This document shows, piece after piece, positions 1 through 5,922 of a stretch of DNA of 8,160 bases (its first letter is position 1; each line of letters starts with the position of its first letter). The stretch covers positions 1 to 8,160 of the forward strand of contig CAMJHU010000065.1 in the NCBI GenBank assembly GCA_946405565.1, written 5' to 3'. This DNA is from an uncultured Clostridia bacterium (GTDB lineage Bacteria; Bacillota; Clostridia; Oscillospirales; Acutalibacteraceae). Position numbers and translations under genes: made by a program. The notes under the pieces were generated by a model. The model searched no databases. It saw only the letters and a list, made by a program, of their open reading frames with translations, and was not told where the DNA came from.

Positions 1-937
1 TAGCGATGATAATACGCTTGTCCTTTGCGGATTCGCTCTGAAACAACGTGTTAAAGGATTCACCCACCTTGCGTTCGCTCATCGTAAATCCGGGACGTTC
101 GGCGTTGGTGGAATCCGCCATCATGCAGAGAACTCCTTCCTTACCGAGCTGCGCAAATCTGCCAAGATCAATCATATCGCCGTGAATCGGCGTGGAGTCA
201 ATCTTAAAGTCGCCGGTGTGAACAATCACGCCTGCGGGGGTGTGAATCGCAAATCCCACCGCGTCAGGGATGGAATGGTTCACATTGATAAATTCCACCT
301 GAAAGCTGCCCACGTTGACAGTCTGACCGGCGGACACTTCGTGCATAATCGCCGAATCAAGCAATCGGTGCTCACGCAGTTTCCCTTCCACAAGTCCCAG
401 CGTCAAGCGAGTGCCGTAAAGCGGCAGATTGATTTTTTTCAGCAGATACGGCAGAGAACCGATATGATCCTCATGACCGTGTGTAAGGAAAATACCCTTG
501 ATTTTATCCTTGTTGTTTTCCAGATAGGTGAAATCGGGTATCACCAGATCCACGCCTAGCATGGTATCATCCGGGAATGCCATGCCGCAGTCTACTACAA
601 TAGCGTCATCGCCGTACTCAAACATGGTAATATTCTTACCAATCTCATTGAGACCGCCGATAAACGAAATCCGCACCGGCATAGCTGTCGGCTGCGCGCC
701 GCGCTGCTGACGGTGGGGTACTTTCTTGCGATAACCGGTATAGCTGCCGGAACGACGCACGGCAATATCCCGACCGGGAGCGGCGTCCTTTTCCGCGCCT
801 GACCGGGCAGGTGTACCGGGACGGAACCGCCCGTACTTCGCGCCGCTGTCCGACTTGACTTTTCTATGACGGTTTTCCGGCGTATTGGACGCATAGCCGG
901 GATTTTTCCGTGTTTTTTTTCCGTTTTCCTGTTGCAC
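1..937 (-). CDS. rnj: Ribonuclease J, N-terminal part (runs off the left edge)
   Basis: RNase J is a cytoplasmic metallo-beta-lactamase/beta-CASP nuclease with endonuclease and 5'-3' exonuclease activity, used in mRNA turnover and rRNA maturation. The 312 visible residues carry the family core from about residue 89 (RISFIGGLNEIGKN), the zinc motif HGHEDH at 153-158, a further metal histidine in NHSIPD (H221) and the aspartate in HTGDFK (D243). The beta-CASP remainder and C-terminus lie outside the window. The first 88 residues are a basic, low-complexity extension rich in R, K, G, S and P, absent from Bacillus RNase J1. I chose the GTG at 937 because GGAGG lies 7 nt upstream. An in-frame ATG at 967 has no ribosome binding site. 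An internal ATG at the end of the extension (MPVRISF) also lacks one. The family call is very secure. J1 versus J2 cannot be decided. Confidence 0.96.
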   Translation of the reverse strand, partial: MQQENGKKTRKNPGYASNTPENRHRKVKSDSGAKYGRFRPGTPARSGAEKDAAPGRDIAVRRSGSYTGYRKKVPHRQQRGAQPTAMPVRISFIGGLNEIGKNITMFEYGDDAIVVDCGMAFPDDTMLGVDLVIPDFTYLENNKDKIKGIFLTHGHEDHIGSLPYLLKKINLPLYGTRLTLGLVEGKLREHRLLDSAIMHEVSAGQTVNVGSFQVEFINVNHSIPDAVGFAIHTPAGVIVHTGDFKIDSTPIHGDMIDLGRFAQLGKEGVLCMMADSTNAERPGFTMSERKVGESFNTLFQSESAKDKRIIIA

Positions 938-944
938 AAATAAT

Positions 945-949
945 CCTCC
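945..949 (-). promoter_or_regulatory. Ribosome binding site of rnj that decides the GTG start
   Basis: On the minus strand GGAGG precedes the GTG at 937 by 7 nt (ATTATTT). The competing in-frame ATG at 967 is preceded only by a C-rich stretch and AAAA. This site is the reason for choosing GTG. Confidence 0.75.
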
Positions 950-987
950 ATTATCATTATAACTCATTTTTCGGGAAGGCGGGCGAT

Positions 988-1031
988 AAAAAACAGCTTG
1001 CACAACCGCTCACTCACACAGGTCGGGCAAG
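988..1031 (-). terminator. Terminator-like hairpin with U-tract in the rnj leader (possible attenuator)
   Basis: Read on the minus strand, CTTGCCCGACC pairs with GGTTGTGCAAG around a 13-nt loop. This gives ten pairs with one mismatch and one G-U. After CTG comes a run of six T (993-988). The geometry is that of an intrinsic terminator, but it lies between the rnj promoter and the rnj start codon. It may attenuate rnj, or stop read-through from the upstream membrane-protein gene, which has no terminator of its own. The structure was drawn by eye without energy calculation. Confidence 0.55.
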
Positions 1032-1146
1032 ACTCACCTCATCTTCCATATAGCGTTTTTCCGAACACGTTGCAATAAAACCTGAACAGATGACCGTTGA
1101 CAGTGCAGTCTATACGGTTCATGAATCCGAACACATTATCTATTCT

Positions 1147-1175
1147 ATATTACATGGTTGTGTGGCATTTGTCAA
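1147..1175 (-). promoter_or_regulatory. Sigma-A promoter of rnj
   Basis: On the minus strand there is a perfect -35 box TTGACA (1175-1170), a 17-nt spacer and a -10 box TAATAT (1152-1147). Transcription should start near 1140, leaving a leader of about 200 nt before the GTG at 937. The promoter lies just past the stop codon of the upstream membrane-protein gene, so rnj can be expressed independently of it. Confidence 0.8.
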
Positions 1176-1219
1176 CTCCGCAAATCTTAAATTATTTTTA
1201 ATTCTGCCGCCACCTCATT

Positions 1220-1972
1220 TTATCCGAACAGCGACGCCGTGACCAGCGCTATCATCAATCCCGCGGCAAAACCGCTTGCGGTCACATTGCTTTGCGTTTT
1301 CAGTGTCCTCACAAATTCACACACCAAACCCGCCGTTCCGACTGTCATCAGCACCGCGCCGGCAAATTCGCCCGGAAAATCAGACCATGTGGATTTCCAC
1401 AGAACCAGCAACGCGCAGATGATTCCTTTTCCGCACAGCACTACTGCCGCACGACCGGTCAGCGCAGAAGGACACACCCTTTGACTTTTCTGGGAATCCG
1501 CCAGTACCGCCACACCCAAAAGAGAGCCCTCCATCGCTTCTCCCAGCCAATACCACATCAGCCGTATGGTTAGCTCCGGCATCAGGCAATGCCGTCCCGC
1601 CAACAGGCACACCAACGCTACTGTAGCCGAAAGCGAAAGATTTCGTTCCGGCATTGTGCCGTCCTCGCGGCAGCACTCCCCGAATATCCGGAAAAACAGA
1701 AAAGCGCTCCACATCATGCACAGCTGCGTCGTTAATCCGCCCGGCACGCCAAACAACGCCGCAAAGCTCCATCCGCAGTCCGTCACTATATTTTTGGCAC
1801 AGACAAAGATCATCATTCCTATACAGGCGGAAAAAAAGTCATCCCTTCGCTTTTGCCTCATATGTGCTGCCGCTACCGCCAACCATCCCGTGATCGAAAG
1901 CGACAGCAATCCCGATGTCGCCAGAAAACAGCTTTCCTCATAGAAATATATAAACGGATTACTATTCATCAT
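1220..1972 (-). CDS. Cysteine-rich polytopic membrane protein of unknown function
   Basis: I do not recognise this 250-residue protein. It shows seven or eight hydrophobic segments, at roughly residues 17-37, 47-65, 80-98, 113-131, 136-157, 174-192, 203-222 and 233-249, joined by short loops such as HMRQKRRDD (37-45) and REDGTMPERN (102-111). There is no cleavable signal peptide. Thirteen cysteines are unusual for a membrane protein this size, and most lie within or next to the hydrophobic segments, including a CC pair at 100-101. The start is one of two adjacent ATG codons. A weak GAAGG lies about 13 nt upstream. The gene is divergent from the aminotransferase and upstream of rnj in the same orientation. 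Its even hydrophobic pattern, good frame and own intergenic region support a real gene. A transporter, sensor or scaffold role cannot be separated. Confidence 0.75.
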   Translation of the reverse strand: MMNSNPFIYFYEESCFLATSGLLSLSITGWLAVAAAHMRQKRRDDFFSACIGMMIFVCAKNIVTDCGWSFAALFGVPGGLTTQLCMMWSAFLFFRIFGECCREDGTMPERNLSLSATVALVCLLAGRHCLMPELTIRLMWYWLGEAMEGSLLGVAVLADSQKSQRVCPSALTGRAAVVLCGKGIICALLVLWKSTWSDFPGEFAGAVLMTVGTAGLVCEFVRTLKTQSNVTASGFAAGLMIALVTASLFG

Positions 1973-2001
1973 TTACACGGATAACCTTCCCCGAAAAAAC
2001 A

Positions 2002-2030
2002 TTGCATATCGAAATAAGTTATGCTATAAT
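2002..2030 (+). promoter_or_regulatory. Sigma-A promoter of the aminotransferase-to-radical SAM operon
   Basis: The -35 box TTGCAT (2002-2007) is followed by a 17-nt spacer and a consensus -10 TATAAT (2025-2030), preceded by TG to form an extended -10. Transcription should begin near 2037, about 60 nt before the ATG at 2096. That ATG has GGAGGA 8 nt upstream. No further convincing promoter is visible before 5832, so this one probably serves the whole operon. Confidence 0.8.
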
Positions 2031-2051
2031 AACCATATATGCCGCTGTCAC
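2023..2051 (-). promoter_or_regulatory. Possible divergent promoter for the membrane-protein gene
   Basis: On the minus strand GTGACA (2051-2046), a 17-nt spacer and TATAGC (2028-2023) form a weaker sigma-A-like promoter upstream of the gene starting at 1972. Its -10 overlaps the -10 of the plus-strand promoter, so the two would compete for polymerase. The -10 matches only four of six consensus bases. Confidence 0.35.
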
Positions 2052-2055
2052 GGCA
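2040..2055. repeat. Inverted repeat TGCCG-N6-CGGCA at the operon start site
   Basis: Perfect 5-bp arms TGCCG and CGGCA flank CTGTCA. The repeat sits just after the expected plus-strand transcription start and covers the -35 of the candidate divergent promoter. It could be an operator or a small 5'-end RNA hairpin. With 5-bp arms, chance is not excluded. Confidence 0.35.
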
Positions 2056-2095
2056 AACATGACGATTCTATGATTTCTTCCGGAGGAACCTCACT

Positions 2096-3286
2096 ATGAT
2101 TAATCCCCAGTACAAGCAAATGTTGCAGCACAAATCCATTATCCGCGAACTGAGCGAATATGCCACCGCGCGCGGCAGGGAAATCGGCAGCGAAAATGTC
2201 TTTGATTTCAGTCTGGGCAATCCCAGCGTTCCCTGCACACAGCACTTCACCGATACCATGATCGAACTTCTTCATACCGCAGAACCCGTCGCCCTGCACG
2301 GTTACAGCCCTTCTCTGGGCATCGAATCGGTGCGCCGCGCCGTTGCCGACAGTCTCCGTTCCCGTTTCGGCGTGAATTATGAAAGCAAGCATATCTTTAT
2401 GACCACCGGCGCGGCTGGCGCAGTCGCTCACGCCGTGCGCTGTGTTACCCAGTCCGGCGACGAAGTACTCACCTTTGCCCCGTTTTTTCCCGAATACACA
2501 CCCTACGTCAACCAGACAGGTGCAATTCTCAAGGTCGTTCCTCCCCGCACGGAGGATTTTCAAATCAACTTTGAGTCGTTTGAACAAATGCTGACCGATA
2601 AAGTGGCGGCGGTTCTCATCAATACGCCAAACAATCCCTCCGGCGTGGTCTATTCCACCCAGACCCTCACCGCGCTTGCCGACCTGCTGCGAAAGAAACA
2701 GGTGGAGTATGGTCACGACATCTTCCTCATCAGCGACGAGCCATATCGCGAAATTGTCTTTGCGGGCGTGGACGCGCCGTATGTGGCATCCTTCTATGAC
2801 AACACCCTCACCTGCTATTCCTTCTCCAAGAGTCTCAGTCTGCCGGGTGAACGTATCGGCTACGTGGCAGTCAATCCCCGCGCCACAGACGCTGATCTCA
2901 TCGCCGTCATGTGCGGTCAGATCAGCCGCGGCATCGGTCACAACTGCCCTCCTTCGATTATTCAGCTCGCGGTTTCCCGCGTCATCAACGAAACCAGCGA
3001 TCTGTCCGTCTATGAAACCAATATGAACCTGATCTATGACAGGCTGTCGGAGCTGGGCTTTACGGTGGTCAAACCCGGCGGCACCTTCTATATCTTCCCC
3101 AAGGCGCTGGAGAAAGACGCGGGCGGCTTCTGCCGGAAGGCATTGGCTTATGATCTGGTGCTGGTGCCGGCTGATAACTTTGGCTGCCCCGGCTATTTCC
3201 GTATGGCGTATTGCATTGACACCGAAAAGGTAAAGCGCAGTCTGCCCGTGCTGGAACGGTTCGTCCGGGAACAATACGGCGTCTGA
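2096..3286 (+). CDS. PLP-dependent aminotransferase, class I/II (aspartate aminotransferase fold)
   Basis: This 396-residue cytoplasmic enzyme has the full set of fold-type I aminotransferase landmarks. These are an N-terminal substrate segment (SLGNPSVP, 39-46), the cofactor-loop region TTGAAGAV (103-110), NTPNNPSG (176-183, with the Asn that contacts the PLP ring hydroxyl), DEPYRE (214-219), the Schiff-base lysine K245 in SFSKSLSLPGER, the phosphate-binding arginine R253, and the substrate carboxylate arginine R369 in FRMAY. It should transfer an amino group between an amino acid and a 2-oxo acid. Length and order fit the aspartate/alanine-type family, but the side-chain specificity cannot be read. 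The ATG follows GGAGGA at good spacing. It is the first gene of the operon, 35 nt before the acyltransferase. The long open frame on the opposite strand is a shadow. Confidence 0.95.
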   Translation: MINPQYKQMLQHKSIIRELSEYATARGREIGSENVFDFSLGNPSVPCTQHFTDTMIELLHTAEPVALHGYSPSLGIESVRRAVADSLRSRFGVNYESKHIFMTTGAAGAVAHAVRCVTQSGDEVLTFAPFFPEYTPYVNQTGAILKVVPPRTEDFQINFESFEQMLTDKVAAVLINTPNNPSGVVYSTQTLTALADLLRKKQVEYGHDIFLISDEPYREIVFAGVDAPYVASFYDNTLTCYSFSKSLSLPGERIGYVAVNPRATDADLIAVMCGQISRGIGHNCPPSIIQLAVSRVINETSDLSVYETNMNLIYDRLSELGFTVVKPGGTFYIFPKALEKDAGGFCRKALAYDLVLVPADNFGCPGYFRMAYCIDTEKVKRSLPVLERFVREQYGV

Positions 3287-3321
3287 CAGTGTATCAGATT
3301 CTTATGATTTGTTGAGTAAAA

Positions 3322-3834
3322 ATGAAAATCATGATACAGCAATCCAAGGATGTGTTTCAGATAAGTACAAATTCTTTACATCCGGAAAAACAAAGAGTCT
3401 TGTGGATTGATTCATTAAAAGGATTTACGATTATTTTTGTTGTTTTAGGACACGTGCTTTTCGATTTTGCGCATAATCATACGTATCCAGCATCCATAGA
3501 TGTGCTTCAGTTGGCAAGGCACTGGGTTTATTCATGGCATATGCCGGTTTTTTTCGTGCTGAGCGGTATCACATTTCGTCTTTCCAAACTGCAGAGTCAT
3601 CGGCTACCCACGCAAAAGATCGGTCGTTCCACGCTCAACCTGCTTCTCATTTACCTGATCTTTCAAGTGGTGCCAACCCTGTTAAAATTCATCTGCTCAC
3701 CGTTTCTCAACAACACGATCAAGCCGTCCCGCCTGATCAAAATGATTTTTTTTACCGTCCACCTTCATGTGGTACCTTTGGGTATTGATCATCTATTATT
3801 GGCTTTTTGGATGGATGTATTACTTCAATATTAA
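3322..3834 (+). CDS. Acyltransferase 3 family membrane protein, 5' part (frame breaks at a T8 tract)
   Basis: Acyltransferase 3 proteins are polytopic membrane enzymes that move acetyl or other acyl groups onto surface polysaccharides, peptidoglycan or small molecules. This part has the family's start: IDSLKGF (29-35), a first membrane helix, the catalytic-type histidine H44 in VLGH, then YSWHMPVFFVLSGI (70-83), which matches the second-helix signature, and a third helix at about 105-125. After MIFF (141-144) the homology moves to another frame, and the last 26 residues are out-of-frame tail. No clear ribosome binding site precedes the ATG, so initiation may be weak or coupled to the upstream gene. 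The first 240 bases are visibly more AT-rich than the neighbours, which may hint at transfer. Adding one T to the tract would fuse it to the next entry as a protein of about 382 residues. Confidence 0.8.
   Translation: MKIMIQQSKDVFQISTNSLHPEKQRVLWIDSLKGFTIIFVVLGHVLFDFAHNHTYPASIDVLQLARHWVYSWHMPVFFVLSGITFRLSKLQSHRLPTQKIGRSTLNLLLIYLIFQVVPTLLKFICSPFLNNTIKPSRLIKMIFFTVHLHVVPLGIDHLLLAFWMDVLLQY
3746..3753 (+). other. T8 homopolymer at the acyltransferase frame break
   Basis: Eight T follow AAAATGA. Read in the first frame this gives MIFF then TVHLH. With one more T, or a -1 slip, it gives MIFF then LPSTFMWYLW and continues in the downstream acyltransferase frame. The tract contains a T TTT TTT heptamer in the correct phase for -1 slippage. 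It is also a hotspot for replication slippage, transcript slippage and sequencing or assembly error. Confidence 0.75.
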
Positions 3835-4468
3835 AAATCACAATAAATGGAAAATACCTTTGTGCTTTATCACGTTGATGGGCATCAGTTGTCTGGCAAC
3901 CTTTTTGAGCAAATCCGTTTTTTTGCATATGCTTTGTCTCTGCAACCTGCTGAGATACGGTGTGTTTTTTGCCGCCGACGTCTATTGCAAAGAGTGGAAA
4001 CCGATACTGCGCCATAAAACCGTTACCGTTGGCGCTGCCGGCATCGTGATTCTGAATACAGCATACCTGACATACGCCTATCTGATTGCACATTCCCGTA
4101 ATGAATGGATTTACTCTTTTTTCACAATGGCTTTAAATCCGATAGCGGTATGTATATTGTTAATAACGCTGTTTTCCCGTTTTCCGGCAATCGGAGAAAA
4201 CAAGTGGCTCACATGGCTGGGAAAACGCTCGCTGATCATCTATCTGCTTCACGTCTACTTTGTCGGGGCGATGCACGCGGTCACGGTGAAACTGCATATC
4301 GGCAATCCGGTCGTGGCACTGACCGCCGCTACGCTGATTCCGTTGGCGATTTGCTGTGCGGCAGCTTGGATCATACCCAATATTCCCATCGTCCCCCTGC
4401 TGTTCCATCCCATTGCCGCGGTTGATGCCCTCAGTGAAAAAACGCGCCAGAAGAATAACATTCGTTAA
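3767..4468 (+). CDS. Acyltransferase 3 family membrane protein, 3' part
   Basis: This is the C-terminal portion of the enzyme begun at 3322, one frame over. It opens with MWYLWVL, the usual short aromatic motif before a membrane helix in this family. Hydrophobic segments follow at about residues 2-20, 30-46, 57-70, 86-107, 115-137, 153-171 and 181-199. WLGKRSLIIYLLHVYF (150-165) is the typical late-family motif with a histidine in a membrane helix. The ATG at 3767 has no ribosome binding site and is probably just an internal Met: the frame is open back to the T tract. As a separate protein it would lack the catalytic His helix and would not be expected to work. It ends 25 nt before the lipoprotein ATG, in the same orientation. 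Confidence 0.8.
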   Translation: MWYLWVLIIYYWLFGWMYYFNIKNHNKWKIPLCFITLMGISCLATFLSKSVFLHMLCLCNLLRYGVFFAADVYCKEWKPILRHKTVTVGAAGIVILNTAYLTYAYLIAHSRNEWIYSFFTMALNPIAVCILLITLFSRFPAIGENKWLTWLGKRSLIIYLLHVYFVGAMHAVTVKLHIGNPVVALTAATLIPLAICCAAAWIIPNIPIVPLLFHPIAAVDALSEKTRQKNNIR

Positions 4469-4493
4469 CTTTTAGAAAGGTGATGATCTCCCT

Positions 4494-4724
4494 ATGAAGA
4501 AAAGCAAATTGCTTGCGTCGGTCATGGCATCCCTCGCGATGACCGGAACGCTGAACGGCTGTTCGTTTGACCCCAGTGAAAATCAGGAAGAAGACGTCTA
4601 CGGTCCTCCCATGCCCTACGAAGAGCCGGTCGAAGATCCGGTCGAAGAACCGACGGAGGAACAGGAACCCACACCGTCCGATGACACTGACAACCCGCAG
4701 CCGTCGCCTGAAGGAGAAAACTAA
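4494..4724 (+). CDS. Small acidic lipoprotein beside a radical SAM enzyme, candidate modified precursor
   Basis: This 76-residue protein begins with a lipoprotein signal peptide: MKKSK, a hydrophobic stretch to about residue 20, and the lipobox LNGC with acylated Cys at 23. The mature 54 residues contain no further Cys and are almost entirely E, D, P, T, S, N and Q, with a single motif DVYGPPMPY (34-42) followed by EEPV-type repeats. That composition suggests an extended, surface-tethered, unstructured chain. AAAGG lies about 11 nt before the ATG. Only 4 nt separate its stop from the next start, so it should be co-translated with the radical SAM/SPASM gene. The pairing of a tiny secreted peptide with such an enzyme suggests that it is the substrate, with YGPP as an inferred target region. 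I recall radical SAM-linked lipoproteins being catalogued in Bacteroidales but cannot check for a family match. Confidence 0.85.
   Translation: MKKSKLLASVMASLAMTGTLNGCSFDPSENQEEDVYGPPMPYEEPVEDPVEEPTEEQEPTPSDDTDNPQPSPEGEN
4620..4655 (+). repeat. Three 12-bp tandem repeats inside the lipoprotein gene
   Basis: Three in-frame 12-bp units, GAAGAGCCGGTC, GAAGATCCGGTC and GAAGAACCGACG, encode EEPV, EDPV and EEPT. A looser fourth copy (GAGGAACAGGAA) follows. Such units can expand or contract without breaking the frame, changing the length of the acidic tail. Confidence 0.75.
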
Positions 4725-4728
4725 AAGT

Positions 4729-5832
4729 ATGGCACATTATCTCACCGATCAAGCCAGACGCATCCAGACAGCCCATCTGCGGGAACTGGCAGCCTATCGG
4801 CGCTCCATTCTCCCCCATCCCCCGCTGCGCAATCTGTTTCTCGAGCTCACCCGGCGCTGCAACGAATATTGTCTGCACTGCGGCAGCCGCTGCGGAGAAT
4901 CCGAGACCTCTCATCTGACCGATGAACTGACGACAGCACAATACCGTACGATCCTAGACAGCGTCAAAGCGGATTTTGCTGACCACCTGCCGGAGTTGGA
5001 CGTCACCGGCGGCGAGCCGCTGCTGCGAGCCGATTTTTTTGATATCATGGGGTATGCCCATTCCCTTGGCTTCCGCTGTGGCATGACCAGCAATGCCATT
5101 CTGATTGACGGCAAAACGGCACGACGGCTGTGGGAATGCGGAATGAAAACCATCTCGGTCAGCATTGACGGTCTGCCCGAAACCCACGATACCTTCAGAA
5201 ACCGTCAGGGTGCCTATGATGCTGCTATGCGGGGCATTCAGTCATTGATAGAAGTGGGCGGCTTTCAGCATATTCAGGTGACGACCGTTGTCACCCGCCG
5301 CAGTCTTTCGGAACTGCCGGCTCTGTTTGAGATCATGAAGGCTCTCCAGATTCAATCCTGGCGGGTCATCAGTATGGAACCTATCGGACGCGCCAGACAG
5401 CATCCTGAACTGCTCCTCTCCCCGGATGATTACCGGCGCCTGTTCGACTTTATTCGAGACAAGCGGGCAGAAGGCTGGTCGCTGACTTATGGATGCAGCC
5501 ACTTTCTGGGACCGGATTATGAACGGCAGGTGCGAAAATGGTATTTTCTCTGCAACGCGGGCATTTACACCGCCAGCATCATGTCCAACGGTGATATCGG
5601 CGCGTGTCTCGATATCGAGCGCCGTCCGGAATTGATTCAGGGCAACATCCTGCGCGATAGTCTCCGCGATGTATGGGAAAACCGTTTTGGTGTGTTCCGC
5701 GCTGATCTCAGCGAACGCAGCGAAACGTGCATGGCTTGTGACGCCTGCGAATTCTGTCATGGCGGCGCCCATCACAGTTGGGATTACGACCAAAACCGTC
5801 AGCAGGTCTGTTTCAAAGGCATTTTATTTTAA
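4729..5832 (+). CDS. Radical SAM/SPASM protein, probable peptide maturase
   Basis: This 367-residue enzyme binds a SAM-cleaving [4Fe-4S] cluster through CNEYCLHC (C44, C48, C51), followed by another Cys (C55). It has the SAM-binding GGEP at 94-97. The C-terminal region is SPASM-like: C275-X12-G-X4-C293, then C334-X2-C337-X5-C343 and C361. C256 and C340 are extra. The family's usual CX3C step is CHGGA here, so one auxiliary-cluster ligand is missing or replaced. SPASM enzymes mostly modify peptides, for example by thioether, C-C or formylglycine formation. The adjoining lipoprotein has only its acylated Cys, so a sactipeptide-type Cys thioether looks unlikely there. The ATG is 12 nt after AAGGAG. 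The frame is open upstream to 4567 but that part overlaps the lipoprotein gene. No RRE-like N-terminal domain is recognisable. It is the last gene before the terminator. Confidence 0.93.
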   Translation: MAHYLTDQARRIQTAHLRELAAYRRSILPHPPLRNLFLELTRRCNEYCLHCGSRCGESETSHLTDELTTAQYRTILDSVKADFADHLPELDVTGGEPLLRADFFDIMGYAHSLGFRCGMTSNAILIDGKTARRLWECGMKTISVSIDGLPETHDTFRNRQGAYDAAMRGIQSLIEVGGFQHIQVTTVVTRRSLSELPALFEIMKALQIQSWRVISMEPIGRARQHPELLLSPDDYRRLFDFIRDKRAEGWSLTYGCSHFLGPDYERQVRKWYFLCNAGIYTASIMSNGDIGACLDIERRPELIQGNILRDSLRDVWENRFGVFRADLSERSETCMACDACEFCHGGAHHSWDYDQNRQQVCFKGILF

Positions 5833-5842
5833 CAAAGCAAAA

Positions 5843-5910
5843 AGCTGAGGATTGTTTTGGACGGCATTCTTTTGACCATCCAAGTCAATCACTCTGCTTT
5901 TTTTCTTTTT
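5843..5910. terminator. Bidirectional intrinsic terminator between the radical SAM gene and ybeY
   Basis: A long imperfect stem pairs AGC-GAG-GATTG and TTTGGA/GG on the left with CC/TCCAA, CAATC-CTC-GCT on the right, around CATTCTTTTGA. On the plus strand a T7-C-T5 run follows directly (5898-5910). On the minus strand the stem is followed by TTTTTG and further T-rich sequence. It sits 10 nt after the radical SAM stop and 12 nt beyond the ybeY stop, so it serves both convergent units. Confidence 0.85.
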
Positions 5911-5922
5911 ATAACGATACGG

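Noticed and set aside
182..559. 125-codon open frame on the plus strand
   Set aside because: Antisense to the conserved RNase J catalytic core. It has no homology-like motif.
595..957. 120-codon open frame on the minus strand at the start of rnj
   Set aside because: A different frame from RNase J. The basic low-complexity extension leaves other frames open, and the RNase J frame is the one that leads into HGHEDH.
1030..1066. Tiny leader ORF MEDEVSLARPV in the rnj leader
   Set aside because: No ribosome binding site precedes its ATG and 11 codons are easily produced by chance.
2048..3274. 408-codon open frame on the minus strand
   Set aside because: It lies wholly opposite the aminotransferase, which has all catalytic motifs, a promoter and a ribosome binding site. 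The antisense product has no recognisable features.
3283..3308. Possible promoter CTGACA ... TATGAT before the acyltransferase
   Set aside because: The spacer is only 14 nt, too short for a sigma-A promoter.
4567..4728. Extension of the radical SAM protein upstream of 4729
   Set aside because: It would overlap most of the lipoprotein gene in another frame. Its residues are a basic out-of-frame reading of the E/P-rich repeats, and AAGGAG precedes the ATG at 4729.
5242..5793. 183-codon open frame on the minus strand
   Set aside because: Antisense shadow of the radical SAM gene without its own ribosome binding site or motif.
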